Positions 9,587 through 18,373 are shown, counted from the first letter of the stretch. The stretch: DNA of 33,792 nt from Betaproteobacteria bacterium (GCA_021732605.1 JAKFUS010000019.1:1-33792); one strand, 5' to 3'. Numbers and translations are program-made. The notes: a model not told the origin generated them from the sequence alone.

Positions 9587-10015
9587 ATGACCAAAGTACT
9601 GTTGACCGCAATCCTGTTGCTTGCCGGCTGCGCGGTGCAATTGCCACCGATGCCGGAAGATGCCGTGGCAAAACGCTTTGAACCGATTCCCGATAAAGCG
9701 GTGATTTACCTGGCACGGAACGCGGTCGAACCCACTTTTGTGGCCGCCGTTGCACTTGATGACCAGATGATCGGATCGACTTATCGCGGCACTTACATAC
9801 GCATCGAAATCCCTGCAGGCAGGCATCAATTACGCGGCATCGCTGGCGACAGCGGCGCCATCAGACTCGATACCGAACCAGGCAAAATATATTTCGTGCA
9901 GCACACTGCCCATGGTTATCGCAGTTTTGTCAGTTCAACTTTCGATCTGGTCGATACGGCTTACGGGCGCTCCCTGGTGATGGGCGGGCAAATTACTGCA
10001 CTGATCACCCGGTAA
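9587..10015 (+). CDS. Small lipoprotein, DUF2846-like
   Basis: 142 residues from the ATG at 9587, with an excellent AAGGAG site upstream. The signal peptide MTKVLLTAILLLAGC has a lipobox LAGC with Cys15 as the predicted lipidated residue, so the mature protein should be membrane-anchored in the envelope. The body (KAVIYLARN, VALDDQMIGSTYRGTYIRIEIPAGRHQL, KIYFVQHTA) is beta-rich and resembles DUF2846-type lipoproteins, in which a short domain of this pattern is displayed in the periplasm. The function of that family is not established. The gene separates rho from rpmE and has its own long upstream gap, so it is probably an independent transcription unit. The family assignment is by eye and moderate. 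Confidence 0.75.
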   Translation: MTKVLLTAILLLAGCAVQLPPMPEDAVAKRFEPIPDKAVIYLARNAVEPTFVAAVALDDQMIGSTYRGTYIRIEIPAGRHQLRGIAGDSGAIRLDTEPGKIYFVQHTAHGYRSFVSSTFDLVDTAYGRSLVMGGQITALITR

Positions 10016-10133
10016 GTCAGTAACCACCATCACCAAATTGCCCACCGGGCTTGCGGTAACAACGCCGGGGCTCCCGACCCTAAACTGGCGCCGCGACATC
10101 CCTTGCCCTGAAAGGCCAAATCCCGGATAATTA

Positions 10134-10160
10134 GGGGTTTCCCGCTTCGTCGGGCACCCC
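10134..10160 (+). promoter_or_regulatory. Hairpin in the rpmE leader
   Basis: CCCG (10141-10144) pairs with CGGG (10151-10154) around CTTCGT, and an outer GGGG (10134-10137) pairs with CCCC (10157-10160). It ends about 15 nt before the rpmE start codon, just upstream of the AGGAT ribosome site. L31 mRNAs carry autoregulatory leaders in several bacteria; whether this is one is inference. Confidence 0.35.
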
Positions 10161-10175
10161 GTTCAGGATATCGCC

Positions 10176-10409
10176 ATGAGAGCCGATGCACACCCGGAAT
10201 ACATTGAAATTTCAGTCACTTGCAGCTGCGGCAACAAGTGGCAGACCCGCTCGACCATGGGCAAGGACCTGAGCGTCGAGGTCTGCTCGGAATGCCACCC
10301 GTTCTATACCGGCAAACAAAAGACGCTGGACACTGCCGGTCGCATCGAGAAATTCAACCAAAAATACGGCAAAAAAACGCCGGCCAGCCCCAAGGCCCCA
10401 GCGGCCTGA
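10176..10409 (+). CDS. rpmE: 50S ribosomal protein L31, zinc-binding form
   Basis: 77 residues. The sequence [20 protein letters not shown] followed by a [14 protein letters not shown] segment gives the CxC...CxxC zinc set (Cys16, 18, 37, 40) that defines the C+ paralogue, as opposed to the zinc-free form made under zinc limitation. [13 protein letters not shown] is the usual L31 tail, here followed by a short Pro/Ala-rich extension. It bridges the 50S central protuberance and the 30S head. The ATG at 10176 follows AGGAT. A strong intrinsic terminator ends the unit at 10434-10461. Confidence 0.96.
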   Translation: MRADAHPEYIEISVTCSCGNKWQTRSTMGKDLSVEVCSECHPFYTGKQKTLDTAGRIEKFNQKYGKKTPASPKAPAA

Positions 10410-10433
10410 TTGGCTGAGGCGCGTTGACAACGA

Positions 10434-10461
10434 GGGCAGCCACACGGCTGCCCTTTGTTTT
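10434..10461 (+). terminator. Rho-independent terminator after rpmE
   Basis: Perfect 8-bp stem GGGCAGCC (10434-10441) and GGCTGCCC (10446-10453) with an ACAC loop, followed directly by TTTGTTTT. Confidence 0.88.
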
Positions 10462-10544
10462 GGCATAGGTTTCGCCATAAAAATTATGGCGCACAGCGTC
10501 CGGCGCACAGGGCACTCGAGATTAAAAACACAGGAACTCAACAG

Positions 10545-11603
10545 ATGAAAACATTTCGCATTGCCGTAATCCCCGGTGACGGCATCGGCAAGGAAGTCAT
10601 GCCCGAAGGCCTGCGCGTGCTCGAAGCCGTCGGCCGCAAATTCGACATCCAGTTCAAGTTCGACGAACTCGACTGGAGCTGCGACTACCATGCCAAACAC
10701 GGCCGCATGATGCCGGAGGACGGGCTCAAGATGCTCGAGAAGCATGACGCCGTATATTTCGGCGCTGCGGGCTGGCCGGCGATGCTGCCCGACCATGTGT
10801 CACTGTGGGGTCTGCTGATCCCGTTCCGTCGCGGCTATGACCAGTACGTCAACCTGCGCCCGGTGCGCCTGATGCCCGGCATGAAATGCCCGCTCGCCGA
10901 CCGCAAACCCGGCGACATCGACTTCTGGGTGGTGCGCGAAAACAGTGAAGGCGAATATTCCTCGGTAGGCGGCCGCATGTATGGCGGCACCGACCGCGAA
11001 TTCGTCACCCAGCAGGCGATTTTCTCGCGCTTGGGCGTCGACCGCATCCTGAAGTTCGCCTATGAACTGGCGCAGAAACGCCCGAAAAAACACCTGACCT
11101 CTGCAACCAAGTCCAACGGCATTTCCATCTCGATGCCGTACTGGGATGAGCGCGTCAAGGAAATGGCGGCAAAGTATCCTAACGTCAAGACGGACCAGTA
11201 CCACATCGACATCCTGTCCGCGCATTTCGTGATGCACCCGGACTGGTTCGATGTCGTCGTCGCCTCCAACCTGTTCGGCGACATCTTGTCGGACCTTGGC
11301 CCCGCCGCAACCGGCACCATCGGCATTGCACCATCGGCCAACATGAATCCGGAACGCCTGTTTCCCTCTCTGTTCGAGCCGGTGCACGGCTCGGCGCCCG
11401 ACATCTACGGCAAAAAAATCGCCAATCCGGTTGGCCAGATCTGGGCCGGCGCGATGATGCTCGACCACCTGGGCTGCCCGGAAGCGGGTGCTGCCGTGGT
11501 CAAGGCGATTGAAACCGCGCTGCTCGAAGGCCCGAAAACGCCGGATCTCGGCGGCAAGGCCAGCACTGCAGATCTCGGCAAGGCTGTTGCCGAAGCCATT
11601 TAA
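10545..11603 (+). CDS. Tartrate / D-malate dehydrogenase (beta-decarboxylating)
   Basis: 352 residues from the ATG at 10545, chosen because CAGGAACTCAACAG provides a ribosome site and the family begins KTFRIAVIPGDGIGKEV. It belongs to the isocitrate/isopropylmalate dehydrogenase superfamily. Diagnostic stretches are QYVNLRPVRLMPG, VVRENSEGEYSS, LTSATKSNGISISMPYWDER, VVASNLFGDILSDLGPA, and FEPVHGSAPDIYG with IANPVGQIWAGAMML. These are near-identical to the DmlA/TtuC group (NAD-dependent oxidation of D-malate, tartrate and 3-isopropylmalate, with decarboxylation). Which of these is the physiological substrate cannot be settled here. It is monocistronic, following the rpmE terminator and facing the convergent GGT-like gene only 35 nt away. 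Confidence 0.9.
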   Translation: MKTFRIAVIPGDGIGKEVMPEGLRVLEAVGRKFDIQFKFDELDWSCDYHAKHGRMMPEDGLKMLEKHDAVYFGAAGWPAMLPDHVSLWGLLIPFRRGYDQYVNLRPVRLMPGMKCPLADRKPGDIDFWVVRENSEGEYSSVGGRMYGGTDREFVTQQAIFSRLGVDRILKFAYELAQKRPKKHLTSATKSNGISISMPYWDERVKEMAAKYPNVKTDQYHIDILSAHFVMHPDWFDVVVASNLFGDILSDLGPAATGTIGIAPSANMNPERLFPSLFEPVHGSAPDIYGKKIANPVGQIWAGAMMLDHLGCPEAGAAVVKAIETALLEGPKTPDLGGKASTADLGKAVAEAI

Positions 11604-11638
11604 CCGGCCGCTTACTTTTGAGTAATATTTACTTTTAC

Positions 11639-13240
11639 TTAGTAAGCAGCCACCGCGCCGTCGCTGCGCGGATCGGCCCCGCCCTCAAGGATGCCGTCGG
11701 CATGCCGGATGATCATTCCGGCATGCCCGACGGTTTCATCGAACGCGCCGATAATTTCGACATCATGGCCGCGCTCGCTCAGTTCACGCACCACGCCGGC
11801 ATCGAAACGTGACTCCAGTTTCAGCGTTTCACTGGCCTGGCCCCAGGTGCGCCCGAGAAGCCAGCGCGGCGCACTGATCGCCGCCTGCGGTGACATGTTG
11901 TATTCAATGGCCCGTGTGAACAGGGCGCACTGCGTCTGCGGCTGACCGTCACCACCCATTGTGCCGTAGACCACGGTGCGCCCATCAGATAGCTGGGCCA
12001 ATGCTGGATTCAGTGTGTGAAAGGGCTTGCGTCCGGGCTCCAATGCATTCAGCGCAGCGGGATTCAGCGAAAAACTGCAGCCGCGATTCTGCCAGTTGAC
12101 GCCGCTGCCCGGCAGCACGATGCCGGAGCCGAACTCGTGATAAATGCTCTGGATAAATGACACCGCACGGCCCGCGTCATCGATGACACCCATCCATATC
12201 GTGTCTCCGGCCTGTGTGCGCGCACCCCAGGGCGCTGCGCGATGGTGGTCGATGCGCTGCGCCAATGAGCGCACATGTTCCGGTGCAAGCAGGCTTTGCG
12301 CAGGCACCTTCATGTAACGCGGATCGGTCAGCTGCGCATCTCGCACCAGGAAGGCCTGCTTGGTCGCCTCCACGCACAAATGCACATAGTCTGCGCTGCC
12401 CTGCGGTACATCGCGGATATGCAGCGCATCAAGGACACCGAGGATCAGCAACGAAACCACGCCCTGCGTTGGTGGTGTCATGTTGAATAGTGTGCCGGCG
12501 CTGTGTATCAGTCGCAGCGGATCCACCAGTTGCGCCCGATGCGCGGCAAGGTCACGCGCAGTCAGCGGACTGCCGACGCGCGCCAGGTCTGATGCCAGCG
12601 ACTGCGCCAGTTCGCCGCGATAAAAGTCGCTGGTACCCGCCTTGGCAATACGTTCCAACGTGTCGGCGAGCCGGGGCTGGAAAAAGCGGCTGCCCGCGGG
12701 TGGCACACCACCGGCGTCGAGGAAGGTTTCAGCGAATCCCGGCTGCGCATGAAGTTCGCTCAACTTCGCCGCGGTCAGCATGGACTGGCTGGTGGTGACC
12801 GGCGTGCCTTCGCGGGCATAGGTGATGGCGTCCGCCAGCAAACGCGTCAGCGGCAGGCGCCCGCCCAGCGCCTTGCGCGACAGTGCATACGCGGCGCCCC
12901 AGCCCGAGATCGTGCCGGCGACAGTATTGGCGGCGATGCCGCCGCGCGGCGGTATCGCCTGCGTCTGCCTGCGTTCGGCATACCAAGCGCGCGAGGCCTG
13001 CTGTGCAGCGGCACCACAGGCATCAATCGCACCGGGCGCCTCGCCCGGTACGTGCAGCAGCCAGAAGCTGTCACCGCCGATGGAGTTCATGTGTGGATAC
13101 ACCACGGCGATCGTCGCCGCGGCGGCGATCATCGCCTCGATCGCATTGCCGCCCTCGCGCAACACGGCCAGCGCCGACTGTGACGCCGCCGCGTGCGGCG
13201 CAACGGCCATGCCGCGGGTGCCGCGTATCGAGTGGATCAT
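11639..13240 (-). CDS. Gamma-glutamyltransferase-family Ntn hydrolase
   Basis: 533 residues, minus strand. The N-terminus (GMAVAPHAAASQSALAVLRE, GGNAIEAMIAAAATIAVVYP, NSIGGDSFWLLH) is the large-subunit signature of the GGT family. The small-subunit start lies at AGDTIWMGVIDDAGRAVSFI, where Thr347 is the expected self-processing nucleophile, followed by GSGIVLPGSGVNWQNRG and TMGGDGQPQTQ. There is no signal peptide, unlike periplasmic glutathione-degrading GGT, and the GDTIWM context differs from the classical TTHFSV, so it fits the cytoplasmic GGT-like branch (YwrD-like), whose substrates are poorly known. It is divergent from a TRAP small permease gene across 152 nt. Confidence 0.88.
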   Translation of the reverse strand: MIHSIRGTRGMAVAPHAAASQSALAVLREGGNAIEAMIAAAATIAVVYPHMNSIGGDSFWLLHVPGEAPGAIDACGAAAQQASRAWYAERRQTQAIPPRGGIAANTVAGTISGWGAAYALSRKALGGRLPLTRLLADAITYAREGTPVTTSQSMLTAAKLSELHAQPGFAETFLDAGGVPPAGSRFFQPRLADTLERIAKAGTSDFYRGELAQSLASDLARVGSPLTARDLAAHRAQLVDPLRLIHSAGTLFNMTPPTQGVVSLLILGVLDALHIRDVPQGSADYVHLCVEATKQAFLVRDAQLTDPRYMKVPAQSLLAPEHVRSLAQRIDHHRAAPWGARTQAGDTIWMGVIDDAGRAVSFIQSIYHEFGSGIVLPGSGVNWQNRGCSFSLNPAALNALEPGRKPFHTLNPALAQLSDGRTVVYGTMGGDGQPQTQCALFTRAIEYNMSPQAAISAPRWLLGRTWGQASETLKLESRFDAGVVRELSERGHDVEIIGAFDETVGHAGMIIRHADGILEGGADPRSDGAVAAY

Positions 13241-13392
13241 CGGTCTTCTCCTGCCAGCAAAGTATTTTGTCTAACGGCCCGATCGCACGCAAAGTGCATG
13301 CCAGCAGTCTACCGCACAGTCTCACCCTGCCCGTGAACCTTGATAGACTGTCGCCGGGCAAAGTACCCCTCCGGAATACACGTGATCCTGCA

Positions 13393-13932
13393 ATGAAAGT
13401 ACTGCTCCGCATCGCGGCGATGATCGACGCACTGAACGAGTGCATTGGCCGCATCGCCTGCTGGCTCGTGTTGCTTGCCTGCGTCATCAGCGCCGGCAAC
13501 GCCTTGATGCGCTATGGCTTCAGCATCAGCTCCAATGCATGGCTGGAGATCCAGTGGTACCTGTTCGGCGGCATTGTCATGCTCGGCGCCGCGCACACGC
13601 TGAAAACCAACCAGCACGTGCGGGTCGATGTGTTGTACAGCCACTACGGCGAACGCGCCCGGTTGTGGGTTGATTTACTGGGAGGGCTGCTCTTCCTGCT
13701 GCCAATGGTGGTCATGATCGGATGGTTGTCGTGGCCGATGTTTCTCAACTCCTACACCGTCGGAGAAATATCCAGTAACGCCGGCGGCCTGCTGCGCTGG
13801 CCTGTCAAGCTGCTGGTGCCGCTGGGTTTCCTGCTGCTGGCCCTGCAGGGTGTCTCCGAAATCATCAAACGTGCGGCCGCGCTCACCGGCCACACCAGCC
13901 TCGATGCGAACTACGAAAGGCCGCTGCAGTGA
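13393..13932 (+). CDS. TRAP transporter small permease (DctQ type)
   Basis: 179 residues with four hydrophobic segments, starting at the ATG at 13393. The family pattern is clear: CIGRIACWLVLLACVISAGN, NALMRYGF, WLEIQWYLFGGIVMLGAAHT, NQHVRVDVLY with the WVDLLG segment, and a last helix LLVPLGFLLLALQGVSEI. DctQ forms the membrane complex with the large permease encoded immediately downstream; the stop TGA overlaps the next ATG (TGATG). The ribosome site is weak. No receptor gene of the DctP type accompanies this pair on the plus strand, so its ligand is unknown. The divergent neighbour is a GGT-family enzyme, a possible functional link only. Confidence 0.92.
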   Translation: MKVLLRIAAMIDALNECIGRIACWLVLLACVISAGNALMRYGFSISSNAWLEIQWYLFGGIVMLGAAHTLKTNQHVRVDVLYSHYGERARLWVDLLGGLLFLLPMVVMIGWLSWPMFLNSYTVGEISSNAGGLLRWPVKLLVPLGFLLLALQGVSEIIKRAAALTGHTSLDANYERPLQ

Positions 13933-15365
13933 TGGCTCGCGAGTTGATGGCCCCGCTGATGTTCGGCGGCCTGATCGCCTTCATGCTGATCGGCTACCCC
14001 GTGGCTTTCTCGCTGGGCGCGGTGGGCCTGCTGTTCGGATTCATCGGCATCGAACTGGGGTTTTTCCATTGGAGTCTGCTGCAGGCACTGCCAGAACGGG
14101 TGTTCGGCATCCTCGCCAACGACCTGCTGCTCTCCATCCCGTTTTTCACCTTCATGGGCGCGGTACTCGAGCGCTGCGGCCTCGCCGAAGATCTGCTTGA
14201 GGCCACCGGCCAGCTGTTCGGTCCGGTGCGCGGCGGTCTGGCGTACGCGGTGATTCTGGTCGGCGCACTGCTCGGCGCCATTACCGGCACCGTCGCCGCA
14301 TCGGTCATAGCCATGGGACTGATCTCGCTGCCTGTAATGATGCGCTACGGCTACAACATGCGCATGGCCACCGGCGTCATCGCCGCCTCCGGCACCATCA
14401 CCCAGCTGATTCCGCCCTCTCTCGTGCTGATCGTCCTCGCCGACCAGCTCGGCAAATCCGTCGGTGACATGTACGCCGGCGCCATCGGCCCATCGATCGT
14501 ACAGATACTGCTGTTCTGCTTGTTCATATTCATGGTCTCCATATTCAAACCGGCCTATGTTCCGGCCCTGCCCAAAGAGGCCCGCACCATCCACGGCTGG
14601 CCACTGATCAGGAAAGTACTGTGGGGCATGGTGCCCTCGCTGGCGCTGATGTTCCTGGTGCTCGGCACCATCCTGCTGGGCGTAGCTACGCCGACCGAAG
14701 GCGGCGCCATGGGAGCCATGGGCGCGATCGGACTCGCCGCCATACACAAACGACTGACCTGGGATCTGCTGTGGCAGGGCATGAATTCCACCATGCGCAT
14801 TACCGCCATGGTGATTTTTATCCTGATCGGCTCCACGGTATTCGGCCTGGTTTTTCGCGGCATGGACGGCGACCTGTGGATCGAACAGCACCTGATGAAC
14901 CTGCCCGGCGGCGTCACCGGCTTCCTGATCGCCATCAACCTGTTCGTGTTCGTGCTGGCGTTTTTCCTCGATTTTTTCGAGATCGCCTTCATCGTCATCC
15001 CGCTGCTCGCCCCGGTCGCCGCCAAGCTGGGCATCGACCTGATCTGGTTCGGCGTGCTGCTGGGCGCCAACATGCAAACCTCGTTCATGCACCCGCCGTT
15101 CGGCTTCGCGCTGTTCTACCTGCGTGGTGTCGCGCCCAAGGAAGTCAAAAGCTCGGACATCTACTGGGGCGCCGTACCCTGGGTCGTGATGCAGTTGCTG
15201 CTGGTGACAATACTGATTTTCTGGCCTGGCCTGGTCACCGGCTTCATCGACAAACCAGCCATGGTTGATCCGGCAAAAATCGAAATACAGATCCCGGCTG
15301 CGCATGAAACCGACCGCGACGAAGGTTCTGCCGCCATAGAACGGCTGCTGAAAGAGCAAAAATAA
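13932..15365 (+). CDS. TRAP transporter large permease (DctM type)
   Basis: 477 residues from the ATG at 13932 (a GTG one codon earlier is possible). About twelve membrane segments are evident, with DctM signatures FTFMGAVLERCGLAEDLLE, GPVRGGLAYAVILVGALLGA, GTITQLIPPSLVLIVLADQL and the late block FFLDFFEIAFIVIPLLAPVA, then MQTSFMHPPFGFALFYLRGV. It catalyses sodium- or proton-coupled uptake of a ligand delivered by a periplasmic receptor. It is fused translationally to the small permease through the TGATG overlap. It carries a charged cytoplasmic tail of about 40 residues (ending AIERLLKEQK) longer than in the second DctM nearby. Its stop lies 18 nt from the stop of that oppositely oriented gene. 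Confidence 0.94.
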   Translation: MARELMAPLMFGGLIAFMLIGYPVAFSLGAVGLLFGFIGIELGFFHWSLLQALPERVFGILANDLLLSIPFFTFMGAVLERCGLAEDLLEATGQLFGPVRGGLAYAVILVGALLGAITGTVAASVIAMGLISLPVMMRYGYNMRMATGVIAASGTITQLIPPSLVLIVLADQLGKSVGDMYAGAIGPSIVQILLFCLFIFMVSIFKPAYVPALPKEARTIHGWPLIRKVLWGMVPSLALMFLVLGTILLGVATPTEGGAMGAMGAIGLAAIHKRLTWDLLWQGMNSTMRITAMVIFILIGSTVFGLVFRGMDGDLWIEQHLMNLPGGVTGFLIAINLFVFVLAFFLDFFEIAFIVIPLLAPVAAKLGIDLIWFGVLLGANMQTSFMHPPFGFALFYLRGVAPKEVKSSDIYWGAVPWVVMQLLLVTILIFWPGLVTGFIDKPAMVDPAKIEIQIPAAHETDRDEGSAAIERLLKEQK

Positions 15366-15383
15366 AATCCCGGGAAACGCCGG

Positions 15384-16709
15384 CTACCAGCCGATGGCCT
15401 TGGGCAGCCACAACGCCAGTTGCGGAAACAGGAATACCAGCAGCACAGCCAGCATCTGCATCGCGACAAACGGGATGACCCCCATATACATATGACGGGT
15501 AGTTACCTCCGGCGGCGCCACACCGCGCAGGAAAAACAGCGCCCAGCCGAACGGCGGCGTCAGGAACGACGTCTGCAGCGTGACGCAGATCAGCATGCCC
15601 AGCCACACCAGGTCTACCCCCTGCTGCGCGAATATCGGCAGGAACAGCGGCACCGCGATGTAGCTGATCTCGATCCACTCGATGAAAAATCCGAGGAAAA
15701 AAATCAGCAGGATCAGGAACCAGATGTCGGCATTGACCCCGCCCGGCAGGAATTCGAACAGGTCGTTGATCAGGTCTTCGCCATGCAAGCCGCGGAAGGC
15801 CAGCGCAAACACCTGGGCGCAGATCAGGATGAACATCATCATCGCCGTGATCTTGGTCGTCGTCTGGCAGGTTTCACGCAGCACCTGGAACGAAAAGCGT
15901 CCGGCAAAAGCGGTCACCAAAATGGCGCCCAGTGCGCCCATCGACGCCGCCTCGGTCGGTGCCGCCACACCGCCGATGATCGACCCCAGCACGGCAGCCA
16001 CCAGCAGCACCGGCGGCACCACCACCTTGAAAAAACGCACCCACAACTGGCGCCGCGACACGGCATCACGCTCCGCCACCGGGATCGGCGGCACCCATTC
16101 CGGCTTCACCATGCCGATGATGACGATGTAGACGCAGTAAATCGCCGCCAGCAGCATGCCCGGGACAACAGCCGCAGCAAACATGGTTCCCACCGACAGT
16201 TGCAGGATGTCCGACAGCAGGATCAGGATCAGACTGGGCGGGATGATCTGGCCCAACGTGCCCGAGGCGCAGATTGCGCCGCAGGCAATGCCCGGATCAT
16301 AGCCGCGCTTCAATAAAGTCGGCAGCGTCAACAGGCCCAGCGTGATCACGGTGGCGCCGACAATGCCGGTGGTCGCCCCCATCAGCACGCCGACCCCGAT
16401 GATGCCAATCGCCATGCCGCCGCGCAGCCCGCCGGCGATGTGTCCGACGACGTCGAGCAAGTCGTCTGCCAGCCGCGATTTTTCCAGCATCACACCCATG
16501 AATACAAACAGCGGAATCGCCAGCCACTGGTAATTGGCGACCACGCCGTAAATGCGCGCCGGCAGCAGATTGAACAGGTCGGTTCCGAACCCCATGACGC
16601 CGAACACAAAGCCGGTGGTAGCCAGCGTCAGCGCCACCGGCACGCCCAGCATCAGCAGGCCGAAAAATCCGAACAGCATCAGGATGACCAGGATTTCGGT
16701 GCCGCTCAT
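15384..16709 (-). CDS. TRAP transporter large permease (DctM type)
   Basis: 441 residues, minus strand, ATG at 16709, overlapping the small permease stop by 4 nt. DctM features: VFMGVMLEKSRLADDLLDVV, GGLRGGMAIGIIGVGVLMGA, GTLGQIIPPSLILILLSDIL, FFIEWIEISYIAVPLFLPIF, and LQTSFLTPPFGWALFFLRGV. It is the transport subunit of a complete Q-M-P set read leftward from 18316. It is a clear paralogue of the plus-strand DctM at 13932 but shares only family-level similarity, so the two systems are not a recent duplication. It ends 18 nt from the convergent gene with no terminator hairpin between them, so the two transcripts probably overlap. Confidence 0.94.
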   Translation of the reverse strand: MSGTEILVILMLFGFFGLLMLGVPVALTLATTGFVFGVMGFGTDLFNLLPARIYGVVANYQWLAIPLFVFMGVMLEKSRLADDLLDVVGHIAGGLRGGMAIGIIGVGVLMGATTGIVGATVITLGLLTLPTLLKRGYDPGIACGAICASGTLGQIIPPSLILILLSDILQLSVGTMFAAAVVPGMLLAAIYCVYIVIIGMVKPEWVPPIPVAERDAVSRRQLWVRFFKVVVPPVLLVAAVLGSIIGGVAAPTEAASMGALGAILVTAFAGRFSFQVLRETCQTTTKITAMMMFILICAQVFALAFRGLHGEDLINDLFEFLPGGVNADIWFLILLIFFLGFFIEWIEISYIAVPLFLPIFAQQGVDLVWLGMLICVTLQTSFLTPPFGWALFFLRGVAPPEVTTRHMYMGVIPFVAMQMLAVLLVFLFPQLALWLPKAIGW

Positions 16710-17212
16710 GTGCGCAGCGCCTTCAGCTTTTCGAGCACGCCCAGCGCGAGCGCCAGGGATTGCAGAATGAGAAACAAAAATCCCAATGGAATCAATGCCT
16801 TAAGTATCCACCGGTAGGGCAGACCACCGGGGTCGGAGGACTGCTCATCAATCACATAGGCCTGCTGCACATAGTTCAGCGACAGCCAGATGATGATCAC
16901 AGAAATGATCACCGACAGCAGGGCTGACAGCAGATCCACATACAGTTTCTTCCGCGGCGAGAAGTTGGCATACAACACGTCCACCCGCACATGTTCACCA
17001 TGCAGCAGCGCATAACTCATGCCGAACAGGATCAGCGGCGCCAGCAGATGCCACTCCAGTTCCTGCGCCCACACCGTGCCGTAGCTGAACAGGTAACGCA
17101 GCAGCACGTTGGTTGCCATCAGCACCACGATCACCAGCGCGAGCCACGACGTGGCCCGGCCGGTGAGGTCGGTGAAGCGTTCGATCCCGGTGCGCAGTTC
17201 CGTGACGGACAC
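16706..17212 (-). CDS. TRAP transporter small permease (DctQ type)
   Basis: 168 residues with four membrane segments, starting at GTG 17212, 3 nt after the receptor stop. The family pattern is GRATSWLALVIVVLMATNVL, LLRYLFSYGTVWAQELEWHL, GMSYALLHGEHVRVDVLYAN and a last helix ALIPLGFLFLILQSLALALG. It forms the membrane module with the DctM encoded next, whose ATG overlaps its stop. The very tight receptor-Q-M packing implies one operon. A GTG start at this position is consistent with coupled translation from the upstream stop. Confidence 0.93.
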   Translation of the reverse strand: MSVTELRTGIERFTDLTGRATSWLALVIVVLMATNVLLRYLFSYGTVWAQELEWHLLAPLILFGMSYALLHGEHVRVDVLYANFSPRKKLYVDLLSALLSVIISVIIIWLSLNYVQQAYVIDEQSSDPGGLPYRWILKALIPLGFLFLILQSLALALGVLEKLKALRT

Positions 17213-17215
17213 GGA

Positions 17216-18316
17216 TCAGCCGCGGATCTTGTTGTGGTACACGGTTTCGCTGTAACCCGCCCAGGCGTCGTACTTGGTCTTGTAGGCCATGTACGAATCG
17301 TGCACTTTTTTCACCAGCGGATCCTTGGCCACGGCCTCGTCGAGCACCTTTTTCGTGGTTTCGCGCAAGGCCTTGACCACGGCATCCGGCAGCGGCTTGG
17401 CAATGACCTTCTGGTTCTTGACCAAGTCTTCCATCGCCTCGGCATTGGTGCGTTGGCACCAGGCTTCGCTGATCACGTTGCATGCCGCTGCGGCGTTTTC
17501 AACCACCGCCTGCAGGTCCTTCGGCAGTTTTTCCCAGGCCGCCTTGTTGATCAGCAGTTCCGATACGGTGGCAGTCTCGTGCCAGCCGGTGGTGTAGTAG
17601 TACTTCGCAGCTTTTTGCAGACCCAGGCGGCGATCCTGGTACGGACCGACGAATTCGGCGGCATCGATCACGCCGCGTTCCAGCGCCGGGAAAATTTCGC
17701 CGCCGGGCAGCAGTTTCACGTCCACGCCCAGCGCCGCGTACACCTTGCCGGCGAGGCCGGGGATGCGCATTTTCAGGCCCTTGAAGTCCGCCACCGACTT
17801 GATTTCCTTCTTGAACCAGCCGGTCATCTGCACGCCGGTGTTGCCGCAGGGCATCGCCACCATGCCGAAGGGCGCATAGACCTCGTTCCACAGGTTGATG
17901 CCGCCGCCGTCGTAGAGCCAGCCGTTCATGCCCTGGAAGTTCAACCCGAACGGCACCGCAGTGAAATACTGCGCGGCGAAGGTCTTGCCGGTCCAGAAAT
18001 AACTGTTGGCATGGTTCATTTCCACCGTGCCCGCACGCACCGCGTCAAAACCTTCGAAGGCCGGGATCAGCTCGCCGGCGCCGAACACCTGGATTTTCAG
18101 GCGGCCGTTGGACATGACGTCAATACGTTTGGCCAGATCGGTCGCGCTGCCCGGACCATCCATGTAAAACGGCGCGCCCTTGGGATAGGCGCTGGTCATT
18201 TTCCAGGTGAAGGTCTGCGCGGTCTGGGCACGGGAAATCATCGGGAACCCGGCAATCGCGGCGCCGGTCGCGGCAACGGTGCCGCCCTTCAGGAACTTCC
18301 TGCGATCAGCTTTCAT
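17216..18316 (-). CDS. TRAP transporter receptor (DctP family), Tat-exported
   Basis: 366 residues from the ATG at 18316, chosen because AAAGGAG lies 8 nt upstream; a TTG further out would place that site inside the gene. The leader DRRKFLKGGTVAATGAA has a twin-arginine motif and the cut is near SRAQTAQ, so it is likely exported folded. The mature protein shows MRIPGLAGKVYAALG, whose arginine is at the position that binds the ligand carboxylate in DctP proteins, and GVIDAAEFVGPYQDRRLG with YYYTTGWHE, resembling the TakP (2-oxoacid) branch. It delivers its ligand to the Q-M pair encoded next. The gene follows cynS on the same strand, 112 nt downstream, with a hairpin in the gap. Confidence 0.93.
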   Translation of the reverse strand: MKADRRKFLKGGTVAATGAAIAGFPMISRAQTAQTFTWKMTSAYPKGAPFYMDGPGSATDLAKRIDVMSNGRLKIQVFGAGELIPAFEGFDAVRAGTVEMNHANSYFWTGKTFAAQYFTAVPFGLNFQGMNGWLYDGGGINLWNEVYAPFGMVAMPCGNTGVQMTGWFKKEIKSVADFKGLKMRIPGLAGKVYAALGVDVKLLPGGEIFPALERGVIDAAEFVGPYQDRRLGLQKAAKYYYTTGWHETATVSELLINKAAWEKLPKDLQAVVENAAAACNVISEAWCQRTNAEAMEDLVKNQKVIAKPLPDAVVKALRETTKKVLDEAVAKDPLVKKVHDSYMAYKTKYDAWAGYSETVYHNKIRG

Positions 18317-18356
18317 GGCAAAAACTCCTTTAAAAAAAGACAAGCACAGGATATAA

Positions 18357-18373
18357 GGCGGAAGGATTCCGCC
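18357..18373 (-). terminator. Hairpin between cynS and the TRAP receptor gene
   Basis: A perfect 7-bp stem GGCGGAA (18357-18363) / TTCCGCC (18367-18373) with a 3-nt loop. Read on the minus strand it is followed by TTATATCC, a poor T run. It may be a weak terminator or attenuator that separates the cyanate operon from the TRAP genes, or a processing site within one long transcript. Confidence 0.4.

Noticed and set aside
11610-11647. GCTTACT...AGTAAGC inverted repeat between the convergent dehydrogenase and GGT-like genes as a bidirectional terminator
   Set aside because: The 7-bp AT-containing stem around a 24-nt loop is too weak, and no T run follows the stem.
13911-15359. A 482-codon open frame antisense to the TRAP large permease
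   Set aside because: His/Gln/Glu-rich, low-complexity translation with no domain; it mirrors the hydrophobic DctM codons.
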